DNA of 64,000 nt from Hyparrhenia diplandra (lineage: Eukaryota; Streptophyta; Magnoliopsida; Poales; Poaceae), in NCBI GenBank assembly GCA_015847255.1, contig JADLZK010007647.1, positions 124,001 to 188,000 of the forward strand. Direction: 5' to 3'. The notes below the pieces were generated by a model. The model was not told the DNA's origin. It saw only the letters and a program-made list of their open reading frames with translations, and made no database searches. A program made the position numbers and the translations under genes. Below, piece after piece: positions 11,411-23,338 of this stretch (positions are counted from its first letter, which is position 1; each line of letters begins with the position of its first letter).

Positions 11411-11991
11411 GTCCCTCGATGCGCCCGATGCCGCCCGCGGCCGTCTAGCCTGGCGCAGTGGCGTGGAGGCGGATGCGGCGTTAGCGGCTCGTTAGCCTGG
11501 GCGGGCTCCAGGCGACTCTTGGTGGAGATGAAGAGCATCGGCAACCTGCCAGAACACTTCGACTCCGCCGTCCTTCAGGATCCGTGCGCCTGACTTCGGC
11601 TTCCCCTTGATCGTATCCGCGCCACGGGATCGACCCGCCAAGATGAAGGTGGATCCGGCACCCTTGAAGCGACGAGGATAACTTGGAAGAGGATTTTCAT
11701 TTATTCGGTTGGGGATTTACAAGAGGAGGAAAAGGGGACGATGGGAAAAAGGAGTAAGAAACCCGGCCCTCAAGCGCCTCCGGCGAGCTTCGCCGGGAGG
11801 GGCAGAGGGGCCGGCTCTTGCTGGATCTAGAAGAAGATTAGGAAGAGGAAGGTTGGGGATGGGGAGAGGGGAAGGGTACTACCGTGAGCTACTACAATGA
11901 GCGTTTTTCCGTTACTGATCAGGACCCGTCTTTGTTGATTCCGAGCTACCAATGAACCAATCTTTGCCTTTGCAGGAAAAAAAAAAAAAAA
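11411..11991 (-). mobile_element. GC-rich retroposon, continuation of 1528-2460
   Basis: Once the copia element is removed, this sequence joins 2460 directly and shares its composition. No domain is recognised. A 15-A run at 11977-11991 on the plus strand marks another poly(A)-like tract, so a second, oppositely oriented retroposon may end here. The true 5' limit of the minus-strand retroposon is unclear. Confidence 0.4.
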
Positions 11992-12083
11992 GAATGATCA
12001 CGCTAATTTAGTAAGGCTCTGGCATCAGGGCAAAGCAGCATCTTTTGCTCCTTCCCTTGGTACGTCGTAATTCAATGGCAGTG

Positions 12084-14487
12084 TTTTTTTTTTTTGACAC
12101 TGCAAACCGGCACTATGGCCTTGCATTCATTAAACGATGCTCGCTAAATCGCGAGCACGGGAAAGCGATACAAACGCGGGAGGGGTCGGACCAAAACTGG
12201 TATTGACCGGGTCCCAACTCAACCCCATAGCGGCAAGTTCATGTGCACACGAATTACATGATCTTGGAATGTTCTTAACAACAAAGCTACTAAAATTCTC
12301 CTGCATATATAGCCGCATCTCCCTAAAGACATCTCCTCCAACAGCTAAGTCAAACTCTGATGAGGAAAGAGCTTCTTTTAATTGGACAGAGTCAGTCTCA
12401 ATAATTACCTTAGAAATTCCAAAGTGGACAGCCGCCTCCAATGCCTGCTTGCCCGCCAGTGTTTCCGCCATGAGGGCGTCGTGGATGACACCAGAATTAC
12501 CAGCTCCAGCCACCACAGCCGCGCCTTCATGGTCGCGGATCAGAAAACCCCATGCACCAGCTTTGCTCTCTCGAGTTTGAAGGCGCCATCGAAATTGATC
12601 TTGAGCCATTCAGTTTGCGGGGAGACCAGCAATGAAGTTTTGGTTGTTGTACCGACTGGTACGAGGCCGTCCCAGCTAGGATATCTTGCGTCATCTGGAG
12701 AGTAGACCGGATCGTCTCCTGGGCTGCCGGCATGAGTTCCCCAGCATTGACCTTGTTACGTACGCCCCACCATCGCCACAGCAATACCACCATTGTGATA
12801 CAAAGGTCTGATCTGAACTTTAGGATCATCTTCATGAATTCATATCCTGATGCTGCTGCAAGAAGCTGGATTCTACAAGCTTCAAGTCCAAGGCCTCTCC
12901 AGCAACACCGAGCTTCTTTGCACTTGAGGAAGCAATGAGCACCATCCTCATCAAATCTGAAACACACAGGGCAGCGAGTGTCTAATCGGATACCTCTTCT
13001 TTCAATATTTAATTTGAGGGGAGACTGTTATGTGCCACTCGCCATGCAAAGTGCTTGATTTTTGGAGGCACTTGTAGGCGCCAAATTTTATTCCATATCT
13101 TGGTCCCGGTCCCCAGATGAGCACTTGATATTTCTCCAGTCTGGCGCACTCGGCCACGAGCTGCATCATCCTCTAAGACATGATAAGCCGATTTAACAGT
13201 GAAATGCCCCTTCTTCTCAAAGTGCCAGGCAATGGTGTCCTCTCTGTCAGCATGAACCGGAATGGCCAGGATATTATTAACATCTTCCTCCCAAAAGAGG
13301 TCCTTCACCAATTCAGTATCCCACGAACCCGAGATGGGATCGATAAGATCAGACACCTTAGATAAAACTGCATTGCCTCTCGGAGTTCTTGGCCTTCTAT
13401 AGACACCGGCTGGAATCCATGGGTCCTCCCAGATACGAATGTTGGAGCCATCACCGACTCGCCAAATAATCCCTTTTTCAAGAGCCCGCAGTCCCCTCAA
13501 GATACTTCGCCAAGTGTACGAGATACCGGGACCTTCCGACGCTGTCCATATGTTGCCATCCGGCCAATACTTAGCCTTCAGTAATCGTGCACACAATGAG
13601 TTTGGATTTTGAATCAATCTCCAGCCCTGACGAGCCAGCATAGCGAGATTGAATAGATGGAGGTCTCTGTAACCGAGCCCTCCTTTCTCCTTTCTGCTAG
13701 CTAGTGTCTGCCAGGACAGCCAGTGAAGTTTCTTGTCCTTCTCCTGTTGCGCCCAAAAAAACCGGCAAATCATTGAACTAATTTCATCACAGAGAGATTT
13801 CGTCAAGTCAAAACAAGACATTGCATAGCTAGGAATTGCTTGGGCCACCGCCTTTATCAATGTTTCCTTCCCAGCTTTAGACAACAACTTTTCAATCCAC
13901 CCTTGCACCCGTTTCCAAACTCTGTCCTTTAAGTATGCAAACATTTTAGTCTTCGATCTCCCCATATATACTGGCAACCCCAAATATCTATCATTCCTTG
14001 CTTCCTGTGACAGATTTAGGTTGGACATAAAATCTGATTTTGCACTATCACCACAATTCTTACTAAACAAGATTGATGACTTGTCTTTATTTATCACTTG
14101 CCCCGAGCATTCCTCATATAACTGCAGCACATGTTGCAGATGAGTTGCATTCCTTTCATTGACTTTCAGGAGAAGCAAAGAATCATCCGCAAACAATAAG
14201 TGAGTGATGCTTGGAGCACCTGCACATATAGTGACCCCCTGTAAATCCCCACTCCTTTCAGCCGCATTCAAGAGCCCCGAGAAACCCTCCGCACACAACA
14301 GGAACAAGTATGGTGAGAGGGGATCCCCCTGACGTAGGCCTCTTGTTGGTACAATGTCTTCCGTCAACACCCCATTTTACTTTTATTTTATAAGAGACTG
14401 TACACACACACTTCATAATCAAATCGATCCACCGGTTATCGAATCCCAGTCTCTCCATCATACACTTCAGAAAAGACCACTCGACGC
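12084..14487 (-). mobile_element. 5'-truncated LINE (L1-type), minus orientation
   Basis: A 12-T run at 12084-12095 is the poly(A) tail on the minus strand. Homology to the LINE ORF2 stops inside the reverse transcriptase near 14487, in the VEWSFLK segment, the usual 5' truncation of target-primed reverse transcription. GCAGTGTTT appears at both edges (about 12078-12086 and 14486-14494) and is a likely target duplication. The endonuclease and the start of reverse transcriptase are missing. Confidence 0.88.
12130..14487 (-). pseudogene. LINE ORF2 remnant: RT, zf-RVT, RNase H
   Basis: Read on the minus strand: an RT fragment starts with VEWSFLK (about 14460-14480). A frameshift near 14370 is followed by a 453-codon open stretch (13009-14370) with GLRQGDPLSPYLF, the FADD catalytic motif, and GLPVYMGRSK. 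The zf-RVT segment begins with IWRLQVPPKIKHFAWR and continues after a frameshift near 13010 with an HCFLKC motif. An RNase H-like domain (12130-12609) carries AWGFLIRDHEG, ETLAGKQALE and IETDS and lies after another frameshift near 12600. This is the layout of grass L1 elements with a C-terminal RNase H. It is inactive because of truncation and frame breaks. Confidence 0.9.
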
Positions 14488-14740
14488 AGTGTTTGTTGCT
14501 CTGCTCGCGCTCGGCGTTTTCTTGGAAGCTCCCTTTTATATTCTTTTCAAATTTTCTGTTTCTTTTCTTCCATTCCGTCTACGAAACACATACTCCTGTT
14601 GAAATATAACCCTATAGCTGGCTGTATTTGGGCTACAATTACGGCTGGGCTTTGCTGTTTGGGGTGAAAAAAATCGTTTCCTTTGTCAGCCCTTGGATGA
14701 GGTATGGACGGCATCGGGCATGGGGCAAGTCAGCTGTGGC
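14488..14740. other. unassigned sequence
   Basis: This flank of the LINE shows no coding frame or terminal repeat that I recognise. Confidence 0.35.
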
Positions 14741-14985
14741 TTCGCTTTAGTTGGTAAAATATTTTGGGTTAAATTTCTTTGAAGACTTTTCGTTTGTATT
14801 TGTTAATTATTTTTCAACCATAGACTAACTAGACCTAAAAGATTCATCTCGCACTTTTCAGTCAAACTGTGAAATTAGTTTTTTTGTTTAACTATATTTA
14901 ATACTCTATTTATGTGTCTAAAGATTTGATGTGACGAGTACTGTAGCATTTTTTAGGTTCACTTTTCATGAAGTGAACACACACC
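14741..14985 (-). mobile_element. Tourist-like MITE, degraded copy
   Basis: The block is a diverged, reverse-oriented relative of the MITE at 20620-20864. Shared words include CGTTTGTATTTG, GACTAACTAG, AAAGATTCATCTC and GATGTGACG. The right end reads ACACACCC followed by TAA, matching the TAA target of the other copy; the left end has decayed. Confidence 0.7.
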
Positions 14986-14988
14986 CTA

Positions 14989-15341
14989 AGTGACAATCCG
15001 TGCCGGGAGAAGTGGATCGGAGATGCTGCATGCCGAGGCCATTCACTAATCTCCCAGTCACAAGGGATGGGCCCAGTCACCATATAATGACTCTGTCAGT
15101 ACCCATGGGGGCCAGTGGTCACGGGTCGTCGTCGGTGACGAAACGCAAAGCCACGAGTGGGGCCTCCGGTACGGTGGTGGAACTCACGGGCCACCGGAAC
15201 CACGCTCTTTGCGGGTGCAATAAGACCATATTTTCACGTCTAAGTAGTTCATTAATGATTAAAAACTAGAATCATATTTACCTCACGTGACACGTTGATA
15301 AATTTCAGCTACACCATCGGTTTCATTTTTACTTACTCAAT
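14989..15341. other. unassigned GC-rich sequence
   Basis: No conserved domain is visible. The plus frame from 15000 has no recognisable similarity. The sequence may be low-copy intergenic DNA, since it lies outside all the defined elements. Confidence 0.35.
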
Positions 15342-15353
15342 GACCAAATTTAG

Positions 15354-16472
15354 AAAAGGCCAAATATACCCTCTACGGGGTTTGACTCAGCCACCCCCTC
15401 GAACCCTCTCCGGCCCGGCCGCCGCCGCCATCTGCGCCATCTCGACCTCCTCCTCGGCGGCGCCCAGCGTGGTGGGCTCAAAAGGCTCCACCGTGCCCTC
15501 CTTCCTCTCTCCTTCCTCCCCCTCCCAGCTGCCCCTCCCCTCCGTCCATCTCCGGCCCGGCGACCGGTGGCGGGGTGGATCCCGCCTCCACGGCCGGATC
15601 GGTCCCCTCGCGGGTGGATCGGGCGTTCCTGGCTGCTGGGTGCCGGCGATGGTGGCGGCCCACTTGGGCATGCCTCGCGGGGACCCGCCCTTGCTGGGCG
15701 TGGGGACCTCCTTGTTGGTGCTACTTCCGCTACGGGTAGATGGCCTGCTCGGTGAACATACACCGGGTGAAAACCCCGCCCATTCGGCCTGGCGGCGGTG
15801 GTGATTCACGCCATCTACCTTCTTGAAGGGTCGTCGGTTCATGTTTGTCGAGGCAAGCCTGGGTCAGTTGACCTGCTAGTGTGCTTATTTCAACGATGAT
15901 GTCGTCACCACAAGTGCACGCGGAGGAGGTGCGGGTGGTGGGAGCAGAGGTGGAGGGACATCCGGAGACGGAGGTGGGAGCGATCCGGCTGGCGTGGGTG
16001 GCGGCGGGCGGGCGGTCGGCCGCCGCTTCCGTCGATGGCCATATCTGGGGCTTCAGCGATGGATCTGGTCTCCCCATCGGCCCAAGGATCCGGGGGCCTT
16101 GCTGCGTGTGGATGATGGTGGTGCACCTTCCCGGGACCCCGACACCGGTGGCGATCTTCTCACGCTGTTCTTTGGCGTAACGGCATGGATTCTTTGGGGA
16201 CGACAATGGCTGTGTTTAGACGATGGTGACGCCTGTGGGCGCCACTTCCTCGCCGGAGGAGTCGTCAGCATAGTTTTCCCCATAGTCTTAATGTTGTTGG
16301 CGTTTATTTGGCGGTGTATTCTCGTCTTGTAGCAAGCCGGAATGCCGCAGATGACATCTAGAGCCACTAGAGGTTTTTTTCACTTTTCTTCTCTTTGTAA
16401 TAATTGGTGCGATTCTACTTGTTTGTAGATGAAGCCGAAGTATGAAATACTGTCCATTATCTTAAAAAAAAA
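15354..16472 (+). mobile_element. poly(A) retroposon with 12-bp target duplication
   Basis: The insert ends in a poly(A) run at about 16464-16472 after TCCATTATCTT, the 3' end style of many grass LINEs. It is flanked by GACCAAATTTAG at 15342-15353 and 16473-16484. The interior is GC-rich with several overlapping frames (the longest plus frame runs through 15295-15804 and begins outside the insert). It has no reverse transcriptase motif. It is best read as a non-autonomous LINE derivative mobilised by a LINE enzyme. Confidence 0.75.
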
Positions 16473-16650
16473 GACCAAATTTAGGTGCTGGTTCAGCATT
16501 TTCATGACAAGTTCACCAAAAAGATTTTTTAGACATTTTTTGAATAACTACTATCCATTATCTTAAAAAAAAGACCAAATTTAGGTGCTGGTTCAGCATT
16601 TTCATGACAAGTTCACCAAAAAGATTTTTTAGACATTTTTTGAATAACTA
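16453..16650 (+). repeat. tandem duplication of the retroposon 3' junction
   Basis: Two nearly identical units of about 100 bp (16453-16553 and 16554-16650) each contain the last bases of the retroposon, its poly(A), the target duplication word GACCAAATTTAG and about 65 bp of flank. The A-run is 9 in the first unit and 8 in the second. The duplication therefore happened after the retroposon inserted. Confidence 0.9.
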
Positions 16651-16693
16651 TTTCCATACAAAAGTTGATGCAACATTTATTATTTATTTTGTT

Positions 16694-16980
16694 GATAATT
16701 TAGATGCTAGTGCTGGAGATGTTGTAGCCAAATGACAATGCCCACCCCACCACGTCTCTAGAGTGAGAACGCAGGACGAAACTGGACAGACATCAGACAT
16801 CAGACTTGACTCCAGAGAGAGCGGATGGGCACAGCACAATCAAGGTCCATGGATGGAAATAAGGAGGTTGGTTCCGAGGCTCTTCGATGACAAAAATCAG
16901 AGTGTGGCCCCGGCCCCTTCCACACAGTGCGGCTGCAGCCGTGTTTACGGTGAGAGCAAGGTGCTATATCAAGCAGCACG
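16694..16980 (+). repeat. segmental duplicate, copy A
   Basis: It resembles copy B at 20548-21345. Shared anchors are AATTTAGATGCTAGTGCT, TGACAATGCC, GAGAACGCA, GGTCCATGGATG and ATCAGAGTGTG. No protein is recognised. Copy A lacks the MITE found in copy B and ends just before the CACTA element. Confidence 0.75.
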
Positions 16981-17016
16981 CGAAGAATTGAGACATGGAA
17001 AGTAGAATGATATATA

Positions 17017-20000
17017 CACTAGTACAAGAATGACATATAATATCGGTTCGTAACATCCCTTTAGTCTCGGTACCCCAACCGGGATTGCTCATCCGGGACT
17101 AAAGGTCCCCATTTAGTCGGTTTGGGCAACCGAGATTAAAGGGGAACTTCTTATCCCGGTTCATAATCTAACCGGGATCAAATGATTTGCATGCCGAACC
17201 TTCATATCCACTTTTTTTTTGTTTTGATTTTAATTTCTAATATTTGTTTTTCTTATTTGATTCTTTGTTTCTTTGAAATTATAAAGTTTACACCGCCAAT
17301 TCACGGAGGTAGCTACACAAATAATGGTATATATATAAGAAAGTCATTACACACAAGGCATGTCCACCTCAAAGTCATTAATCCAAACAAAGTCATTACA
17401 AATAAGTTTTAAACAACTAAGAATAGTTTTTATTACAACTAATAACTACAAGACTAACTCAAACTCCTAAAAATTCATGACGCCGTACCACGTACTCGAG
17501 AAGTGTACGTCATTGATTTCATACAAGCGAACACAACTGATGTAGTTCAAGGTATTTATTGGTGCACTCTCAGCTTCACAAATCCATTCACAAAGGTCTA
17601 CTCACTATAATGAGGAGTGGTCTAGAAGTTCCTTTAGTCACCACAATTTTTTTCTTGGACTCTCTCTATAGTGAGAACAGTTTCATCTTATTGCCATGTA
17701 AAACCACCCAGTTGATAAAAGACTTGGTTTAGAATGGCTTCATAACTACAACCTACGTATGTTAAGTTATGTGCCACACTCTGCAGTGTTGAAAAAAGTG
17801 GCATAAATAGATAAACATATGAATGAATCAAAATTTGGGCGATATAAGTCATGAAATTAACCACACCATTTATGTTGTTCACATAAATAGATTCACAAAA
17901 TGTACCAACATCATGGTGAAGGCCCACTTCCAAAAGCACTGATTATAGTGGAGGAGTATGTTGGAATATTGTACCCAATCCTATCAAGCGCGGATGGCGG
18001 CGGCGGAGCGCGGTAACGAACGAGGCGGACGGCGGGCGGTGGCGCGGAGGACGCGACGGCCCGGAGGCGGCGACGGGCGGAGGCGGCTAAACCCAGGGAG
18101 GGGGAGGAGGACGACGAGCGGCTAAATAAGCGAGGCCGGATGGCGGCGGCGTGTCGATGGAGAGGAGGGCGGCGGCGGCGTGCGGGTGGAGATTTGGATG
18201 TTGAATGAGGTCAAAATTTATATGTATTTTGCTCCCTTTAGTCCGGGTTGATGCACAACCCGGGACTAAGCCCTCTTTTAGTCCGGGTTGAGAGACAAGC
18301 CGAGGGAGTAAGCCAAAATTTTGGCGTGCTCCCCAAACCCTCCTATTTTTCTTTTGTTTCCCGGGACTACGTATTTTTCTTTTCTTTTCATTTTTATTTG
18401 ACATCATTTCCTACCCCAAAAAAATAGAGGTTTTAGTTTCTAAAAATCGAACAAAGACTTTAAAACATAGATACACTTTCATGTAAAGAAAATATCATTT
18501 ATGATAAGCACACAATAAATTACATATACATCGAACAAAGAGTTAAAAAATTACATATATGATAACATAGGTATATATATTAATTAAACATAAATGATAA
18601 TGAGAGATAGATACATATATGATAACGAGGACCTTAAAAAGAAGCTACATATATGATAACTTGAAGACCTTTATAAAATAGGTCAATGTTATCATCAAAG
18701 TGTACAAACACATTAAAATAAACCACCGCAGTAGAACTCTTGTAGCACCTAACTACAAAAGTTACTGAGGTGACCATGAGTAACGAGAGTCATGCCGAGA
18801 GGAGTTAGTCGACCGCCACAACGAGGAGTTCTCGCCGGTGCGGTTGAATTATCTCCAAAGCAGTTCATTAGTTCTTTTTAGCCTAAAAACAACATCACTT
18901 CTTCTAAGAAGTTCATTAGTTCTTTTTAGAAGTTCATTAATAAACTTCTTTGGAGTTTTCTACGTGACTCTATCTTGGTAGAACTCTTCTAGCATCTATT
19001 GTGTGCACCACTTTTGGTGAACTACAATGCGTAACGATATATTTATACGTGCGAGGGCTTTTGTCCCACAGTGGCCATATCTGTATACATAAAAGATTGA
19101 CAAATAAATAATATATAATAAATAAAAACAAACATAGCATATATGATAAATGAGATATATATATTAACTAAAACATAAATGATAATAGAGATACATATAT
19201 GGTAGTAAAGGCCTTGAAAAAAAGTTACATATATGATAATGAAGACCTTTATAACATAGGTCAATGTTATCATCAAAGTGTACAAACACATTAAAAATAA
19301 ACCACCTCATTTAGATCTTTTGTAGCATCTAGCTACAAAGAAAAATTATTGAGGAGGTCAATTTGAGCGTCGCCCGAAGGCTATGACATCATCTTAGGAG
19401 GCTACAAAGCCTTGTCTCCGGGGGGGTTATGGCCGCAGTATATATTGATATCACTTTGCCATTGCAGTCTTGACGGCCACCTAGGTGCCCAACAAAGGAG
19501 AGCAAAGCTACATGATCCACATCCACATCCACTATCCGGCATCAGTCTAGAGGAGACACACAGATCTTCTCTACTTGGAGGATGACATGTCTCTTATCAA
19601 ATGTAAATCCGAGTCTACACTCTACAACCTACAACACCGGATGGCTCTACCGATCTAATGACTTTTCTAACCTTTGGCGTTGCTCTATAATCAGTAGAAC
19701 TCTTCTAGCATCTATTGTGTGCACCATTTTGGTGGACTCGACACATAACGATATCTGCACATGGAGGACTTTTCTCCCCAAACAGAGGCCATATCTATGT
19801 GTACAAAACATTGGCAAACATAAAAAATGTGTCAAAATATATTACAACCATCATATTTAATGTGTGTGTAGATAATGTGTAAAGTTACATACATGAATAC
19901 TAAATGATGTATAATAAACAAAAACCATGGGATCTACCACAAATTTATATGTCTATGAATAGAATATGGAATGATCTACACATTTAGCATTGAAAGATTG

Positions 20001-20494
20001 GAAGATGAAGTAGCAAACCTTCACACTATGTAGATGGAAGCTCACTGCCTTGAGCAAGAACTCTTTTGTCCCTCACCGATGAACACACGCGAGCAACAGA
20101 ACGAGTAATAATTGAGTGTGTGTTTGGCCGGTGGGTGGAGGGCAGTCCGGGATACATATAGGGCAAACTTTCAATCCTGGTTGGTATTTACAACCCGTAC
20201 TAAATGATGGAGCACTAGTTCGGATTCATCCACAACCCGAGACAAACAATCCTAGTCCCTGGTTTGGAACAACAACCGAGATTACAATTATACCACTAAT
20301 TTCGGTTCGAACCACCCACCGGGACTAATGGTCCCTCTTTCTGAAAAGTCTCGCTTCACTATCCGTTGGGCAAGATGGTGCAGGGGGATTTTATTCCCGG
20401 TTGGAGATATCAACAGGACTAGTTCCTTTCAGTCCGGCCAAAAATGACCGAGACTAAAAAAGCTCTTGGATGGAAAGTTTGTTCTCTTCTAGTG
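17017..20494 (+). mobile_element. non-autonomous CACTA (En/Spm) transposon
   Basis: The element begins CACTAGTACAAGA and ends in the inverse (TCTTCTAGTG), with 3-bp duplications ATA at 17014-17016 and 20495-20497. The subterminal zones (17040-17180, 18238-18310 and 20160-20460) carry many direct and inverted versions of the word TTTAGTCCCGGTT. Such motifs are the transposase binding sites of this superfamily. At 3478 bp it has no transposase-like frame; a GC-rich patch at 17990-18190 has only compositional frames. It would need an enzyme supplied elsewhere. Strand is arbitrary. Confidence 0.92.
18520..19350 (+). repeat. internal direct repeats of the CACTA element
   Basis: About 250 bp at 18530-18780 recur at 19100-19345, sharing TCAATGTTATCATCAAAG and GTGTACAAACACATTAAA. 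A second pair (18970-19085 and 19692-19802) shares TAGAACTCTTCTAGCATC. The interior therefore grew by overlapping segmental duplications. Confidence 0.8.
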
Positions 20495-20619
20495 ATAGGA
20501 CTGTAAAAGAAAAAGAAGAATTCTGAATCACGCATTAATATAGAGACCATAATTTAGATGCTAGTGCTATAGACGCTGTATGTAACAAAGTGACAATGCC
20601 GACACCAGTGTCTCCCTAA

Positions 20620-20864
20620 AGCTGTGTTTAGTTGGCATGCACCACTGAAAAAAGTCTTCTGATTTCTCGTCACATCGAATCTCTTAACGCATTTATTGGA
20701 AAGATTAAATGTAGGTATATAAAAAAACTAATTGCATAGTTTGGTTGAAAAGTACATGACGAATCTTTTGGCTTAATTAGTCTATAATGGGACAATAATT
20801 ACCAAATACAAACGAAAGTGCTACAGTTCTCAAACCAAAAATATTTCACCAACTAAACACCCCC
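20620..20864 (+). mobile_element. Tourist-like MITE (PIF/Harbinger type)
   Basis: The 245-bp element has inverted ends sharing GTGTTTAGTTGG / CCAACTAAACAC and is flanked by TAA at 20617-20619 and 20865-20867. TAA targets and this terminal style fit Tourist-like MITEs. It has no coding capacity. Confidence 0.85.
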
Positions 20865-21157
20865 TAACTAGAGTGTGAGAACGCAAGAAGAAACCAACTC
20901 GAGTCGAGAGAACAAGGATGGGCACTGTCCGGTCCATGGATGCTGCTTGGAAATGGGGAGGTTGCTTCCTTACTGGTGGTGGCCGGACTATGGGTGGGTA
21001 CACTCACTCACTCCTGGAGAGCTCATGGAGACCGGAGGTGGAGCGTGCGAGGTGGTGCTGCACTGCACACGGAAGTGCATTCAAGGAGTGCTGATAAAAG
21101 TGGGAGATGGTACCTGGTACGATTGCTTTTATCACGAGAGGTTTCCTCGAAGCCGGT

Positions 21158-21203
21158 GTGCATCCTAGCAGTACCACGCAGTGCATCCTAGCAGTACCAC
21201 GCA
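21158..21203 (+). repeat. perfect 23-bp tandem duplication
   Basis: Two identical 23-bp units (21158-21180 and 21181-21203) containing CCTAGCAGTACCACGCA lie inside copy B of the segmental duplicate. Confidence 0.95.
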
Positions 21204-21617
21204 CTGGCTCCTCGACGACAAAAAAATCAGAGTGTGGGCCGCAGGAAGGGAGAGAGGGCCACTAGAGCTCCGTGAACGGCTACGGCACGGTGCAATCAGA
21301 TCGTATTTACGGAGTAGCGTAGCATTTGATACAAGATCGAGTAAATAGGTAAGTCACTTTTTTAACTAATTATTCAAATTGTGAACAAATTATATAGCCA
21401 AACTCCAAAGGAAAAGATCGGAATGAGACTGCACAACACAGCTCAATGTAGCCGCTGCTAGGAGCTTATCTCCATGAGAAACGAATCCACCACCACGTCT
21501 CCACATAGACTGTGTCTTGCATTGGTGTGACACATCGTCAATTCGTCCGACAAACCAAAGGCTGCTCCCCATGTGGTCATGGCCCCATATATGCACGGAT
21601 GCGCCCCGTGTTACGTA

Positions 21618-21856
21618 CTCCCTCCTCCCAAAAAATAACGACGTTTTGGGTTTTAGATCGCCACAAGTTTTAACTCGATTTATAGAAAATACGTAGAAAA
21701 ATTTAAATCTCCAAATAAATTTGTTAAAAACTAGATCAAAAGATCTTTCTAATGATACTAATTATGTAATATAAATATTAATCCTATTTTAATATATAAT
21801 TGCCGGTAGATATTTTCGGAAGCTTAAAACGTCATTTATTTTTGGGACGGAGGGAG
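21618..21856 (+). mobile_element. Stowaway MITE (Tc1/mariner type)
   Basis: It starts CTCCCTCC and ends GGACGGAGGGAG, the Stowaway terminus, with TA duplications at 21616-21617 and 21857-21858. It is 239 bp, AT-rich and non-coding. Confidence 0.93.
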
Positions 21857-21858
21857 TA

Positions 21859-22080
21859 TGCCTACTGTGGCGCGTCCAGTGACATCTGCTTTATCACGAG
21901 GGGCCTTTTATCATGACTGGCGTGTCCAGTGCCGGCTCAGGTTGCGGCTTGCCTTGTCAAAGTATATATATTTATTTTTTTATCTATGTACCTATGCTTT
22001 CTGCAGAGAAAGCGTCTGCGTGCCACACCGTTTTGGTTGATCCCTTCAGGTAAGTGGAGCAGGTTCCTTTGATGCAAGCC
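21859..22080. other. unassigned sequence
   Basis: This lies between the Stowaway MITE and the LINE tail; nothing recognisable. Confidence 0.35.
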
Positions 22081-23338
22081 TTTTTCTAGATAATGGATAA
22101 TAAAATCCGGCCTCTACATCCAGGGGATGTACACGTACCAATTATTACGAGTTTGGAAAGGTGAAACAACAAAAGCGCAAGCCGAGGTAATTCAGAACAT
22201 AGACATAGGAACAAAGCAAACGGAAAAGATGCTTCCACCCTCTATTAGAAATTTCTAAAGCAACCATCTCCAATTGCTTTGCTCAACACAACGAGGCGTC
22301 CTTTGCTTGCTCAAAGACGCAAGAAGCCTGGGCCTAGAAAAGCGCGACCAATAAGCTCCACGAAGATAACCCGCATAATAGAGCTAGACTTCATTTTTTT
22401 AAAAAATCGTGTCATTACGATATCTCAGATGACCCGAATAATAAGGCCACACCAACCCAAATCTGGCTTAGAATGCATTTTATGTTGATTATTAAGCCAA
22501 GTACCAAACATATGGTCAAGAGAGAAACAAGGTTGGGTAAGGTTAGTAGTATAGAAAATAATCCTCCAAATCATCTTGGCAAAAGGGCAATCAAAAAAGA
22601 GGTGTTGGATAGTTTCATTCATATTACAACATTTCGCATTTCGGAGTCCCTTTCCAATTTTTCCTAACAAGGTTGTCTTTTATCAAAACGACACCTCTTT
22701 GAACAAAACCGAGGAAGATTTTTAATTTTTAGAGGTATTTTTTCATTTCCAGATTCTCTTATGTTGGAAAGGTGGATTTGTATCTATAGCATCAAGATAC
22801 ATAGACCGGACGGAGAAAACTCTGCACTGGATAAAAGCCATTTAAAATAGTCTTTGCCATCCACCGAGCCACATTAGAAATCCGAGCTACCGGGTTAAGC
22901 CACTCCAAAAGGTTATTATCCACTAAAGATCTCCTAAATGAGATATTAAGAGGATTAGAGGACATAACTTTCGAAACCGTTGCATGTCGATCCCTTGCTA
23001 TATTATATAAGCTCGGGTACCTAAGTTTGAGGGGCTTATCACCTAACCAAGTATCATCCCGTAACCTTATCTTGGTTCCATCTTCAATTAGAAAACAGCC
23101 TTTAGCAAGCACCTCATCTTTAATATGCATGAGGCCTCTCCAGAAATGAGAGTCATTAGGTTTGGCTGACACTTGGGTTAGAGTCTTGGAATTCAAGTAT
23201 TTATTCCTTAGCAAGGATTGCCAGGTGCCATCGGTGTTTATAAGATTGATAATCTATTTGGCCAATAAACATTTGTTTTGTAGGTACAAATCTAGAATTC
23301 CGAGACCACCTTGATCCTTAGGGCGACATAGGATGCAG
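22081..23338 (-). pseudogene. LINE 3' portion: RT C-terminus and zf-RVT
   Basis: On the minus strand the sequence starts near 23338 with CRPKDQGGLGILDL, the conserved segment downstream of the reverse transcriptase palm. It continues through a 140-codon open stretch (22792-23214) with FWRGLMHIKDEVLAKG and DDTWLGDKPL. After a frame break the zf-RVT motif reads C..MNETIQHLFFDCPFAKMIW (22425-22670). An AT-rich tail follows, ending CATTATCTAGAAAAA at 22081-22095. The 5' edge abuts an Athila-like fragment with no target duplication, so this end is a break. It may be the missing half of the LINE at 47253-49449. Confidence 0.87.

Larger units (their letters stand above)
20548..21345 (+). repeat. segmental duplicate, copy B, with MITE
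   Basis: This is the second copy of 16694-16980, interrupted by the MITE at 20620-20864. Copy A shows the uninterrupted site. The longest plus frame (20875-21168) has no recognised domain, so I call no gene. Confidence 0.75.

Noticed and set aside
15295..15804. 169-codon frame as a host gene
   Set aside because: It begins outside the retroposon and crosses its 5' edge and target duplication, so it is a chance frame.
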